Shown: piece after piece, positions 36,727 to 48,567 of the stretch
Position numbering within the stretch: position 1 is the first letter of the stretch
Layout: each line of letters starts with the position of its first letter
From: Brachynemurus nebulosus
Lineage: Eukaryota; Arthropoda; Insecta; Neuroptera; Myrmeleontidae
Length of the DNA: 64,000 bases
Assembly (NCBI GenBank): GCA_035578155.1
Contig: JAPWDM010000005.1
Coordinates: forward strand, 52,086,454 to 52,150,453
Reading direction: 5' to 3'
The notes under the pieces: model-generated
The model's input: only the letters and a program-made list of their open reading frames with translations
Told to the model about the DNA's origin: nothing
The model's database searches: none
Position numbers and translations under genes: made by a program

Positions 36727-37302
36727 GCTATATATGTGTACGCGAAATTGTATGTGTTAGTGCGATGGATGGTTGTGTGTATGGGTGTCTTGCATACGCA
36801 TATACATAACATGCATGTAGCACGCATCATGCACGTATACCGTGTGAACATGACGGCAACAATATGACAACGATTGAAACACACCCATTGGTAGCTACTA
36901 AGTGAATGACAACATAGTTCTGCAAAATGCACATAAGTACCCATAAGTGATTGCAGAAAAGAGATAGTTGTATTCCTTCCAGTCACAGATGAGACAGATC
37001 AAGCCTATGTATAAAAAAGTGAAATCTTAAAGTTGCAGTAACTAGCAATTTACACCATTACTGTTTTAGTCTGTTACTGACTGCCGTGGTGTTCACGTCA
37101 AAATAAAAATCATGTTTTTTTAATCAACTCGTGAAATTTAAACAGAAAAAAAATATGAAGTGTGTCTCTATTGAATAAAGAATTTTTCAAAATAAAGGGA
37201 TATCTTTCTTAAAATAAATAAATTTATTTTTAATTGTTGACTGGTGGTAACTTACGGTGGCCATCATAGTATATAGTATGCGAACTGCATATGAAGGGCC
37301 AG
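36727..37302. other. Mixed-composition DNA, no feature assigned
   Basis: It contains GT/AC-rich words around 36735-36850 but no clear repeat unit. The 106-codon minus frame at 36666-36986 overlaps the MITE end and shows no domain. Confidence 0.4.
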
Positions 37303-37815
37303 GGAGAAAAAGGGGTTAAGTCACTGTAATCAATTTTTTCAGGAGATCAATAAAACTTAAAGAAACGTTATAAACATTGTGTTGTTTATTTGAGAAACAG
37401 CTGTAAGCCAAGTCAGCAACAGTACACAAAAGTTGTGGACTTGACTCCTTATTCCCTCTACGCGCTCGTTTGACCCCTTGTTCCCTCTACGCGCTCGACT
37501 TGACCCCTTGTTCCCTCTTTGCCTCTAGTTGCGAACGGGTTTTTTTAGGTGACTTGACCCGTTTTTCCAATAAATTGTTATAACACGTGATAATACTCTT
37601 GAAGAACTACAACAATCAATCAATAACTCATTTTTCAAAAAAATGTGACTTGCTCCCTTTTTCCCTTCGACCCGTCATATATAATCATCAAAATATATTA
37701 CTAACACATTGGTATATTCGTGTCCATACATCGTGTGTTGTGATTGTAAGGGTGCTGTATTACGTCACTCATTGATTACAGCGGGCACAATTTGGTAGAC
37801 ATTCTAGTTTGACCC
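37303..37815. repeat. Element with repeated TTGACCCCTTGTTCCCTC units
   Basis: The complement of the left side (AAAAAGGGGTTAAGTCAC near 37308) and the right side (TTTGACCCCTTGCGTC at about 37809) form inverted ends. Between 37438 and 37535 the unit GACTTGACCCCTTGTTCCCT with CTACGCGCTC is repeated three times in tandem, and degenerate copies follow at about 37550 and 37648. Exact ends are not resolved. It looks like a DNA transposon with multiplied terminal motifs. Confidence 0.55.
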
Positions 37816-37980
37816 CTTGCGTCTAGTGTTCTATGGTTTTTGAATGTTGATGTTGAACTGAATGTCAACCTAACCAAAAAGTTTAAATAATTTATTACAG
37901 TTTGTTAATGAAATTTCGTCGTTAGTGAAATTTAAATAGTTTAGTTTCTCAACAACGATGCTCCAAAAAAATCAAAATTA

Positions 37981-38104
37981 CAAAATAATAATGACAGTGA
38001 ATTTAAAAGTTTTTAAAAGTTCGGACATTATGAAAAAAAATACAAAATAATAATGACAGTGACTTTTAAAAGTTTTTAAAAGTTCGGACATTATGAAAAA
38101 AATA
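37981..38104 (+). repeat. Two-copy 62-bp tandem duplication
   Basis: CAAAATAATAATGACAGTGA through TTCGGACATTATGAAAAAAA at 37981 is repeated at 38043 with only a few differences. A recent local duplication. Confidence 0.92.
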
Positions 38105-38967
38105 GCAAAAAAGTCAATTACATACGATATTATAAAGCAAAATTAATAACAAAATTCGTGTCACTCAAAATAAAGGAATATATACTAAATGTGTTAGAAA
38201 ATGAAATAAAGAAAATGTGTTATACATATCTTAAATTTTTAAAGAATAACAATAATTTTAACTTAAAAGAAAAATATTAAGATTAATAATTTTATAAAAG
38301 TGTATAAACATATAAGTATATATTTTATAAAGTGTATATTTTATAAAAGTGTAATACTATGTTCAAATTGTGCGCGCCATCATCGCTTCTTTGTCACAGA
38401 GCAATATTGCCATATTTACTGCGGCTAATTACAATGTTCAATAACTTTAATATTAATATTACTTATATAAAGATTTTTATCTCAGAAACAAAGAACAAGA
38501 CTGTTTTGAAACTTGGTGCAGGTATTCATAAACCTGTGATAATTGCTATGCATATTTTTTGTAAAACGAACATTTCTGACTGTCAAGATACAGCTTTTTA
38601 TATAAATGTGTGTTAACCTATGTGAAAGTGTAACTTCCAAGATTTTTTACTCGCTAACTAAGAACAAGATCGACTTCAAAATTCGACAGGACATTCTTTA
38701 TTATTTCAATAATAAATTGTCAAATTTTTAAGAAGCTGTCATTAAAATTTTTTTGCCTCTTAAATTTCTTATCAACCTTAAAAACAGTGTGCAAAAATAT
38801 GATATCGAAAATTATCTGTTTTTCGTTATTACATGTTTAATTTTCTTTTTTATTAGAACAAATATCTTTCTAGTGATTTTATTAAAGAAATGATTCCCAT
38901 CGTCGGTCGAAGAATAGATTTTGTACAGCACTGGGTAGCGAATTTCTACCTAAAAACAATAAAACCT
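38105..38967. other. AT-rich DNA, nothing assigned
   Basis: Imperfect TATAAAAGTGTA repeats at about 38290-38355. The 85-codon frame at 38359-38616 shows no recognisable domain, so I leave it uncalled. Confidence 0.4.
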
Positions 38968-38975
38968 CATCCCAG

Positions 38976-40447
38976 TAGGGATGTCGTTTTTTAATCGATA
39001 AATCGAGAAATCGATTAATCGGAAGTATGGAAACCGATTTTTAATCGATTATTGATTTTGAGATCGATTCACACATCGATTTTTATTTTATGGAAATCGC
39101 GAAACGATTTTTTTTTCAAAACATAAATTGCTTTTTTATTTTATTTATACGTTGCTATTTATTTATTAATTTATATTTATTATCGGTACCTATTACGATT
39201 ATTAAATTTTAAGCATCAAACGCATCAAATGCATATAATCAGTTGTCTATGCATTTCAAATCAAATTGCTGACAACTGTACCATATACAAAACAATAAAG
39301 TTTATGCGGGAAATTTAAAGCAAAAAAAAAAAACTTTCATATTTTTTTTTATCCCTTAATCTATAAAAAAAACTTTGTATGTTATTAAATAAAAACTTCT
39401 CAACATTTAGTACAATTTAGATAATATTTATACAATTCTAGAGAAAGCAACGACAACTGCAAATGAGTCATTCTCATAAATGTATCTCTTAGACAGACTC
39501 GTAATATAGCTATCTCTCAGAAGATCTACTATCTAATATATTGAAAAAGGATAGTAGAAATTATATCTTTTATATGTGACAAAACTTTATTTTTGAAATG
39601 AGTCATTTTCTTTATATATATGAATTTGACTAAAGTGCCCTGTAAACGATCAAATTTGTTTGACAAATTTGTTTGTCAAACTTCACGTTTTCATCAAACA
39701 AGAGCTTAAACGATCAAACCAAAGCTCAAACAAATTTGACAAACTTGCGCGTAGTTTGTCACACTAGTGATCCCCATAAAATAATTTTGTTAGATTAAAC
39801 TTGGCCAAACATAGAATAAATAATGAAAATTACGAAAAAAATGTTGCTCGTACAGAGATTTGCAAAAATTTTGTCATATTTGCTATTCATTTCGGGGCAA
39901 TTTAATAGAGCTTGTTTGACAAACACAACAAACACCGCCGCTCACCTTCAAACTTGTTGGTCAAACACGTCAAACAAGTTGATCAATCAAGATTTTCATC
40001 AAACATGTCAAACACGTAGATTGTTTGACAAACGCGTCAGACAAAGCTGCATACTATCAAATAATTTGACAAACACGTAAAATTTGACAAACAATTTGAT
40101 CGTTTACAGGGCACTTAACATTTTTATATCAAATGAAAACAAAAATTGTCAACTTTGTTGTGATGTTGTGATTCATCTCTGTACCATAGAATAAAATTCT
40201 AAGAAAATGTTGGTAATTAAGTACGTACAGGCTTAATATTTTTCATCTTAAAAGACTTCGAAAGTTCATCTTTCTGAATTATACATAAATTTTTACTTAA
40301 AAATTACCGCAACTTTTGCAACAGCAAATTTGAATCGATTTCTTGGAATCGATTTTGAATACAATCGATAATTTAAGTATCGATTCTTTTGTTGGCAATT
40401 ACGAATCGATTCAAAAATAGATTTTTTTTTAAAAAACGGCATGCCTA
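38976..40447. mobile_element. hAT-type element, 1.47 kb
   Basis: TAGGGATGTCGTTTTTT at the left is mirrored by the complement of the right end, TAGGCATGCCGTTTTTT. The 8-bp CATCCCAG occurs directly outside both ends (38968-38975 and 40448-40455), a perfect hAT-type target duplication. Both subterminal regions are packed with AATCGATT-type repeats (38993-39080 and 40330-40420). No transposase frame was found, so it is non-autonomous. A second MITE lies inside. Confidence 0.92.
39634..40115. mobile_element. TAA-flanked MITE nested in the hAT element
   Basis: AGTGCCCTGTAAACGATCAA at the left is matched exactly by the complement of the right end, with TAA on both sides (39631-39633 and 40116-40118). 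Both arms carry many copies of TTTGACAAAC and its complement (for example 39660, 39672, 39745, 39918, 40023, 40066 and 40083). The 3-bp target suggests a Harbinger-like element. The 85-codon frame at 39823-40080 is made largely of these repeats and is not a gene. Confidence 0.88.
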
Positions 40448-40499
40448 CATCCCAGTGTTGTCAGACAGTTTTTCCAAAAAACTGTAGGTGGCAGCTTTA

Positions 40500-40540
40500 A
40501 AAATTTGTCAAGTGCGTGTTTGACACGCACTAAGTAATGT
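40500..40540 (-). repeat. GTGCGTGT...ACACGCAC hairpin motif, copy 3
   Basis: Minus-strand reading ACTTAGTGCGTGTCAAACAC then GCACTTGACA. It faces the copy at 42036 in opposite orientation, and flanking bases (AAGTAATGT on the inner side) also match. The pair may bound a 1.5-kb unit. Confidence 0.7.
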
Positions 40541-41201
40541 TCCTCACAATCAGTGGTCATAACTAAAACTTCGTAAAATATAACAGTCCGGACACATACG
40601 TTCACGATGTGACACATACGAACACGATCGTTCTGAAATCAAAAAATAGGTTATACTTTAGGAATAAAATTCATTTATTAGGAAAAATATTTTATCCACC
40701 TTCATATCTCGTTATAAAAAATTCCTAGAAACAACTGATTGTACGGAACACTGTTAGCGCAAGTACAACTTGCACTTGACTTGTTTTTATTAAAGTTAAT
40801 TATGTATATAATAAAAATTAGAAATAAATAAAGGTTTAAAAAATATTAACTACGATTTTTTTATTAGAAACACAAAATTACAAAGACAACGTATTTATTA
40901 TATCATCGTTTTTTTTATTAGATTGTATTTTCAGATACCTCGTTTGTAGTACTTTTCTAAAAATAATTTTTTTTTTCAATGTAACTAAATCAAATATCAA
41001 TCACAAATATGCGTATAAGAGTAAAAATGTAAGATGAAATTTGAGTGTAGTGGCATTTCAAACGCGCGCTCCTAAAATTTTGTTTTCTTCCGGACCGAGA
41101 GATGGCATGTAAATAGTGGTTTAGCACCGTTGTACAGAGATAGTTATCTTTAGTGTATTTGATCTGTGTGTAAAACGCTAAAACGTGTTTCACGTGTTTT
41201 A
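40541..41201. other. AT-rich DNA between hairpin motifs
   Basis: No reading frame or internal repeat recognised up to the MITE at 41202. GC content rises slightly around 41050-41110. Confidence 0.4.
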
Positions 41202-41450
41202 GGCTGTATAAACAATCAATGAAATAAGATTTAAGATTTAAGAAATAAGATTTAAGGAGTATGCCATCTAGTGATGTTGAATGGAGCTTTAACGTAACTG
41301 GTCGTAGATATAAATATGTAGGTATTTTTTTACGTCAAAATTCGTTAACAGTTAACAGTTTCATTCAACGTCACTAGATGGCATACTCCTTAAATCTTAA
41401 ATCTTATTTCTTAAATCTTAAATCTTATTTCATTGATTGTGTATACAGCC
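41202..41450. mobile_element. TTA-flanked MITE with near-perfect arms
   Basis: GGCTGTATAAACAATCAATG at the left is mirrored by CATTGATTGTGTATACAGCC at the right, with TTA on both sides (41199-41201 and 41451-41453). The arms extend about 85 bp, almost identical, through repeats of AAATAAGATTTAAG and GAGTATGCCATCTAGTGA. The right arm carries one extra ATTTAAG unit. Arm identity suggests recent activity. Harbinger-like by target and GG start. Confidence 0.9.
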
Positions 41451-41453
41451 TTA

Positions 41454-41856
41454 TACGTCCTCCTTTGTTTTGTTGAAATGGCGGAAACGGACAAACTATG
41501 ACGAAACGAATAGGTATAAAATGAGCGAAAAAACGGACACTGAGAGCCATCTTACGGTTGGGGAGAAAGTACAATGATGTGCAATATGGCCCTATTTTTG
41601 ATAGGATTCTCTATGTATATAATTTTTTCTGTGAATTATGTGGGCTTGTCGGTAAGTATGTAATTATCACAAATATGTAAAGATGGCTCTGTGTGTATTA
41701 AAATAAGTTATTAGACAAAGATAACAATTTTTAGAAGCTGTCCCATTATTAATAATTTTAAGAAAAAACAGCGAAAGAGTTTCAACTAGTTTTCCTCATT
41801 TTGATCCTAGGTACTCAAAGTCCTTGATTTACAGTTTGTACTTGATACGTATTTTT
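41454..41856. other. Mixed DNA with weak promoter-like word
   Basis: GGTATAAAATGAGCGAAAAA at about 41513 contains a TATA-like word and an 18-codon frame, too little to call a gene. Confidence 0.3.
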
Positions 41857-42033
41857 TATGTCACCGAAGGATGACATATTAATCTCGTTGCGTGATTATA
41901 GTGGGGAACCATATAATATAATAATTATAGAGTTGTACATGCATATATTGAATAAACGCAAGAGGACTGTATTCTCACTGTACTTAAAAAACAAGCCAAA
42001 AAATCATAAATTAACACTTTCACTGAGGTGACA
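41857..42033 (+). repeat. Dispersed repeat family B, copy 2
   Basis: TATGTCACCGAAGGATGACA at the start and ATCATAAATTAACACTTTCA near the end match copy 1 at 34636, with GAGTTGTACATGCATA between. Its right end, CTGAGGTGACATTA, is an imperfect complement of its start and leads straight into the hairpin motif at 42036. Confidence 0.7.
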
Positions 42034-42035
42034 TT

Positions 42036-42075
42036 ACTTAGTGCGTGTCAAAAACACGCACTTGACGAATTTTTT
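42036..42075 (+). repeat. GTGCGTGT...ACACGCAC hairpin motif, copy 4
   Basis: TTAGTGCGTGTCAAAAACAC then GCACTTGACGAATTTTTT. The stem is 8 bp with a 5-base loop, and the form agrees closely with the copy at 15039. Confidence 0.8.
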
Positions 42076-44352
42076 ATTAGGATTTTGTAGTTCCCGCCAC
42101 AAAATCCTTATGAAATCGTTGTGTGGCTTTGTACAAGAAGAGGTGGAAATCCGAAAGTTCAGTTCTATTTCTATGAAAATATGTTTTGAGGGTATTTTTG
42201 GGATAAAACTGAAGATGTTATAGATACTTATAATTATACACCTATACATAAGTTATATTTTTATAGCATCTATAGTTTCAGAAATTAAATTTTTACAGTA
42301 TTTGTTAGAAGGCTAAAAGAATTAACTATTAACTTATCAGTTTTAGCAATAAAATATTCAGTTACAGATTGGTTTTTATATAGGTATTGTATATAAATTA
42401 TTGTTATAATCCTAAATTATAAAAAATCACTGTTGAACAAATGTTTCATAGTTAGCCTACCGCTGAAAAATACTAACGAATAGATATACTGAGCTAATCG
42501 ACGAAGAGCAGACGCATTCGCACTCCGTTATCTCCGTACCCATGGGTCTAATTAAAATTTCGTAACAACCTCTTTTTTTAGACAATATGATTTTCTACAG
42601 CTTTTATTTGGGACCTTCTGGTGAAAAATCAATATTAAAAAAATTATACGCATAAAAATCATTACCCAAAGCATGAGTGCGTTAAAAGTAAAAATTTTTA
42701 CTTATCTAAAAAGCGTAAAAATTTTTTAAAAATATAATTTTAATTTTGTAACCACTTTGTTCCTTAACGTTATTTTGACAACAGGAGAAAATCAGTTAGT
42801 GTAAATTTTTAAATGCGAAAGAAGGTCGCGGACCAAAAAGTTTGAAAACCACTATTGTAGACCATGATCAGTCAAATTCTCAGTCCCCTCTGACAAGTCA
42901 AATTAAAGTATAATTCTTCTAAACAGTTTGTAAGAAATTGCAATACTGCACGTTCGAGAATTTTGGTCCAACGGTTTTTAAAATTATAATTTCCATATAT
43001 GTAGATAGATAATATAATCTTTCTGTAATTTAGCATTTTTGGGGGAACACCCGCTATATTATGGCCGATTTTGTGACATATTAATGAAATTTTATCATAA
43101 ATTCATACTTATATGTCTCACTATAACTATAATAACCAATCAAAATCATAAATAATGATGCACAACGAGGCACAGAGGCGTAGAGAGAATCATAGATGTA
43201 AAATACGTTAGTGAATTTGATTGATTACAAACGGATAACATTATTTAATAAGTAAATAATTTTTAATGGCAGAAAAGTGTCATTCATTTTAATAAAGTGT
43301 CCATATGCAAATATATTTGTGCGAATCGTGTAAACTGTACAATGTTTATGAGGTGGTTATACATTATATCATGTATTAAGCCCAACGTTACGTATTCATT
43401 ATCTATTTAATAACATCTCTAGAGATATAATTTAATCTCATTAAAAATCGCAAAAATTACAAATAAGCTAATTTTTTGAGGAATAAGTAATAACTTTAAA
43501 ACTATGAACATCAATCATATTAGAATGAATCCAAAGTTATAATATGATTCTTATGGGAAACGTCAAAAATTGCGCACTAATCAATTGACTTAAAGGTCTA
43601 CCAGGAATCAAATCTAAGCTACTAATATTCAAGAATAAAAGTAATGATTTATTCTTTTTTTATTAACGAAATTCAAGTTTATTCTTAAGGTATACGTATA
43701 CAACATCTTATTAAAAGTAAAAACGTTTTTCCTTAATTACTATTCTAAAACCTTAAAAATTTTTAAATTGTGAAATTGTATTAAATTTAGTATTTATACA
43801 TTTACATTTTTTTTCTTTTTTTAAAAAAAATTTTCTTCCTAGTGACGATTGCTCCTAATCTTTTTTAGTTAAATTCGATAGCTAACATTAATTTATTTAA
43901 ATTTAAATTCTTTCATTAATTCCTCTATTGTAATTTTACTCTCAAATCACAACTTCTTGAATATATTGGTTGTAAAAGTGAAACAAATAATACAGCATTA
44001 GGCAGTTCTTTTAAGAAAATTTCTTATCATGCAAACTTAGATCTTACGATTATCTTACGATGGTTCGAATCTGCGGTATTGGATTGAGAGTGCTCTCGTT
44101 CTCTTTCTTCCGTCGAAGGCCAATCCACAGTTCTTTTTGGCAAACGGTCCCTTCAAGAAATAGATTTCCGTTGAAAGCAGTTTCTTCTTTAACGTCTTAC
44201 TTAAAATTCAGACTTCACAATCACATATGTATAATAATGCTTGCAATAATCGTTTCCGCAGTATTCTCTTTTTTGTACTAATTTCAAAATTTTTCCTCTA
44301 TCGAACCTTCTTAAACATATTTTTGGTTTTCTTCCGTTGAATGACACCATGC
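42076..44352. other. AT-rich DNA, nothing assigned
   Basis: Overlapping 60- and 71-codon frames near 42034-42249 lie on opposite strands and lack domains. A dispersed fragment at about 43076 matches 34448. The 73-codon frame at 44060-44281 is unassigned. Confidence 0.4.
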
Positions 44353-44500
44353 ATCAAGTATCATCTTTGTCTTGAGCAATTGTGACTTGGTCATCTGCAA
44401 ACAGTAAGGAATTTCTGAAAGGAGACAGCAACAAGCCTTTAAAGTCATCCATAAAATGCGTCACACAAAATTCTAGCAATTTTAACGGCTCCCTCTCGTT
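44353..44500 (-). pseudogene. LINE reverse transcriptase fragment (FADD motif)
   Basis: The minus-strand frame reads HFMDDFKGLLLSPFRNSLLF, then ADDQVTIAQDKDDT and a stop. LLFADDQVTIA matches the conserved catalytic box (F/Y-A-D-D) of non-LTR retrotransposon reverse transcriptases (FADD codons at 44390-44401). The expected upstream and downstream RT blocks are not recognisable in the same frame. A dead, short fragment of a LINE; clade not assignable. Confidence 0.75.
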
Positions 44501-45507
44501 TTACCACGCTGTATCATATCTTTTTTAGCCCTCTACCTAATAAATCTGAAGTTTCCCCCAACTGCTATTCTGTCACGATCGACTGCAATAGTTATTAGAG
44601 TAAAATTGATGCAGAAATAATAAAATTGACGTAATTATTCCAAACGTCGCGTTGCGTCACATTCGTTCTGATCGGATCTCACCCCTCCTTAGATCTGTTT
44701 ATGTACGTATTTTATGGATGGACTCTGTTCTTGTTAGTTAGTCCAATATTCAGCTTATATGGAGTTAAAACTTTTTACAATTCTTCCTTGAGAACTGATG
44801 TATGTATTTAATAAAATCAATCTGATTGTAAGATAGTCCCAAATGACCGTAGACATTATAAAACGAACATTAAAAAAAAGTTGTTATAATCATTTAATTA
44901 TACAAAACAAAAAATTGAAAAAAATTACAATGTCAAGAATAAGAAAATGGTTTAGAAAAAAGCCAGCAACATCTAATCAGATATAATTTATCTATTTCGG
45001 ATGAAACAGTCATCAATAATCTTTTCCATTTGTTTCAACACAACGAACAAACCAACAACAGACAGCAAATTCTTTCTTTCTCTGTTTCTTCTTTCTTACT
45101 TTTTGCTCGCGATGCGATAATAATAATTATAATTTATTGTGAGAAACAAGTTTTCAGTTCATCCATTTATGTAGGTACTTTAAAATCCGCTAGTCCGCTA
45201 ACTAATGTTCGTCTATTATTCTGTTTATACGTAGTTTGATCTGTTCATTCCGTAACTGACTTTGAATAGTTAGCTAATTGTTCTTACAACAAGCAGTTAA
45301 ACAACAGTCGAACGTACATATATGTAGTATATTTCAATATTGAAGCTAGATAAACTAATATGTACTATTTACAATGTAATTTTGTAATTATGTAATTTTT
45401 TTGCATAAAATAAATCAAAAATATGTTCTTTCAGAAGACAACTTTATCTTTAGGAACTATCAATCAGCTTTAATATGAATACAGTTTGATAAAATTTCCA
45501 AAAATAA
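44501..45507. other. AT-rich DNA, nothing assigned
   Basis: No inverted ends found. The 69-codon frame at 45030-45239 has no domain. Possibly more eroded LINE sequence next to the RT scrap. Confidence 0.4.
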
Positions 45508-45511
45508 TTAA

Positions 45512-46425
45512 CCCTAGAATCATACGTTTGTCTACGAGTCAAGTTAATCATACATCGGCGTCATTTTGACGAATGGACTTTTTAAGGGGAGTTTTAGAGT
45601 TTATTTGCAAAAAATATAATAATACTATAAAAGTGAACAAAGTATTTAAAAAAATTGGATTTAGAAAAATTTCTTAATATAAATATTTATTAATTTTTTT
45701 AATCTTTTTATCAACGCATATTTTCATTATAAAAATTAAAAATAGATAAATACATCAATTGTATTATAAAACATGTCTTTCAAATAATTCATTTATGAAC
45801 TATTATGAGTCAGTAGACATGTGTGACTTTACAGAATGTGAAATTTCAGAGTCATAAATATTCCTATAGATATGTAGTTATTTTCCCATTAGGCACATTT
45901 GTAAATTTTCTAAAATTTGTAAGTAATTTTTCGAATAAGATCTCAAAAAATAATAAAAATTAAAATATTTTCCAGAAAATAAACTGTTATTATTTTATTA
46001 AGTCATTCGAAACGTATTCTTTAGTTTTTGATTCAATTTATTAAAATTTCAGTATTATGTCGTCTCTATAAGTCAAACAGCTGTAATCATCTTTCACATT
46101 ATCATAATCATTGAATAAATTAATTATAACATCCATATCTTTAATAAATTTTAGAAAAATTAGGAAAACTTTTATATGTGGAGTACAAAATCTTTAAAAA
46201 AAAAACTTCGGTTAATCATACATCGTCGTTCTTTTGACGCACACTATTTCAGTATAAAAAACAAAACGACAATAGCTATAAACAAAATTTATACGTCTTA
46301 TGTGTTATAATAACAAATAAGTTAGATAACAGAAGTTTCACAGCAAGCAGGTAACGACAAGTTGTAGTATTGAAGCAGGTAGAGAAGTTCGTTCGTCGTT
46401 TTGAGGAGTACGTATGATTCTAGGG
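45512..46425. mobile_element. piggyBac-type MITE, copy 1
   Basis: TTAA (45508-45511 and 46426-46429) flanks an element that begins CCCTAGAATCATACG and ends CGTATGATTCTAGGG. This is the classical piggyBac target and CCCTAGA-type start. Internal repeats TAATCATACATCGGCGTCAT near the left end and GTTAATCATACATCGTCGTT about 200 bp from the right end contain TTTTGACG, like the subterminal repeats of piggyBac. No transposase frame, so non-autonomous. It is a sister of the inverted copy at 52487. Confidence 0.93.
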
Positions 46426-46429
46426 TTAA

Positions 46430-46948
46430 AGGAGAATCGCCAAATATAGCATGAGCTTTTTAAAAGTTACCAATTTTTTTTCTTGCATCTACCGCTGAGC
46501 ACATTCGATTGCTACAACTAGGAGCTTCATAACTCCATTAGTTTTCGATTTATGATACAAAATTATATTTTTTTTAAGTTGGAATCTATGTTTAGAAGTT
46601 TTTTAAAAATTAATTTTTAAGTGAAAACTACCGGTAATACTCAGATTTCCATTATTTTATCTGTTGTTACATACCCATTTTCTACCCATCTCGTACCCAT
46701 TTTTACATATTTCAGGGGTCTTTTGAAATTTCTAAGAGCAAAGGGAACTCGCAGACAAAAAGGTTTGAGAACCACTGGTATAACGTATGCACTTAACAAT
46801 CATTTAACTATAGTGAAATTAAACGTTTAACTTTTACCGAAGTAAAAAAAATAAAAAACAACTAATTTTCAATGAATTAATAAACATGAGTCAAATCATT
46901 AAATTAGCAGTTAATTTAAATGCTAATCTTTTAAATTTACTTATTTTG

Positions 46949-46952
<4 letters not shown>
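46430..46952. other. AT-rich DNA, nothing assigned
   Basis: No feature recognised up to the A-run. The 69-codon frame at 46621-46830 has no domain. Confidence 0.4.

Positions 46953-46994
<42 letters not shown>
46953..46994 (+). repeat. A42 homopolymer
   Basis: Forty-two consecutive A. It may be the tail of a retroposed sequence, but no tRNA-like or LINE body was recognised upstream and no clear target duplication was seen. Confidence 0.95.
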
Positions 46995-46996
<2 letters not shown>

Positions 46997-48567
46997 ATAA
47001 AAAGTTCAAGCTATTTATAAACTGCTGGTTCGTTTATAGGTTAAAGAATAGTAAAACTACCTCGATTGAACCTATCCTATATAGACAGGTACGTATCCGT
47101 TTTGATGCAAAATTAATAAATTAAAAAAAACATCCAATAAATAGATTTCGAAATAATTTTTTTCTTCCATTTACCTATGTTAGTTCTTCTATTTAACATC
47201 CTTTTCGATGATCAGTCCAATGATAAAGTCATTTTTCTAATGTCTTTACTGGTTTTTGAATAGAATATTTCGGAATTTTTTTGAATGACCAATCCACTGA
47301 TAAAGTAGATTTTTCGATATCTGGGCTAATTTTTAAATAAAATGTCCTGGAATCGTTTTTGATGATAAATCTAGTTGTAAAATAGATATTTTAATAATTT
47401 TTAAAATAATTGATGAGTATCGCACGAAGTCGCTACGTCAGTACGCAAATTTGGAGTACGTCCCATTGGATTTCCATTGTAATTATTAAATTACTGAATG
47501 GAAGCAGGATCAAAATCGTCTCATCGGGTCAACACACCCAATATTACAATAACATGATGTAACAGGATCCTATCTAACACGATTTTTTTATCAATACCTA
47601 ATACTACTTAGTTTGTGAACAATCTAAAATTCTATTTAAAAAAAAATCCTATAATTATTAAAAATTCTTTTACTGTATTTTTCTTCCGTCAGTTTTTTTT
47701 GCCATCTATTGTTTACAAATAAAATAAATTTGTGTAATTAATTACCTTTAAGTATAAATTTTTCAAATGGATTAATCATTGGCGAGAAACAACGGTGCAT
47801 AATGAATTTTATAATTAAAATTTCCAATTGTATCTACAATTGATGAACGATTGTACACCATATTTAGAGTACCTACCTACATATTTCTTTTCCCAATGAA
47901 GTATCCAAGAATCGCAAACACTAAAATTACCGTTCAATTGTTGAACTACTTTTCATCAACAAAGCGGATATTTTTTTTTTCAATTTATGAAAATCAAAAA
48001 AAAAGATAGAAAAAATGAGCGAACGAATAACATCATATGTGAGAAAAGTGCGCGATATAATTTCTGATCATTATGATAATTATAATTATTGTTTTCTGAT
48101 TTAATTATGTATAATCGAATGTTTTTAGGCAATTAATGCTGCACTGCTCACGTATTTAATTAATTTATACTGTAGGTTTTATTGTTATTATTTTCTAATT
48201 AACTGAATTCTTTGTGAATTTGTTATTGGAAGAATTGTTGTTAATTTTTATATTTTAATAAGTAAAGAGAATAATTAATAAAACATGTCGCAAATTTTCT
48301 GTCCCATTCTAATTCTATGATATGCTGAGGGAAGATTTAAAACGAGAATATTGGTTTGTTGGATTATATTATTAACCGTTGAGTACTAATAATGGGTTCT
48401 ATGGATCCTGATGTCACTAGTACAATTTCACTAGTACCTATATTCTCCTTTCTGTTGATGCGCTACCTTAAGATAGTTTAACTTTTATTAAATAAAAAAT
48501 TAAAATTTAGAAATATTTGGATCTAGATTTGCATTTTTGAAGATAAATTTGTCTATATTTTCGGATA
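46995..48567. other. AT-rich DNA, nothing assigned
   Basis: Loosely repeated phrases such as GATNANTCCANTGATAAAGT (about 47210 and 47288) hint at an old tandem repeat of roughly 75-80 bp. No gene recognised. Confidence 0.4.

Noticed and set aside
37438..37540. Regularly spaced repeats suggesting CRISPR
   Set aside because: Only three units with near-identical spacers in eukaryotic-type DNA. It is a transposon tandem repeat.
41513..41575. TATAAAA followed by an 18-codon frame
   Set aside because: Too short, with no supporting leader, splice site or conservation.
46953..46994. A42 tract as a retrogene tail
   Set aside because: No reading frame, SINE head or target duplication was found next to it, so it is listed only as a homopolymer.
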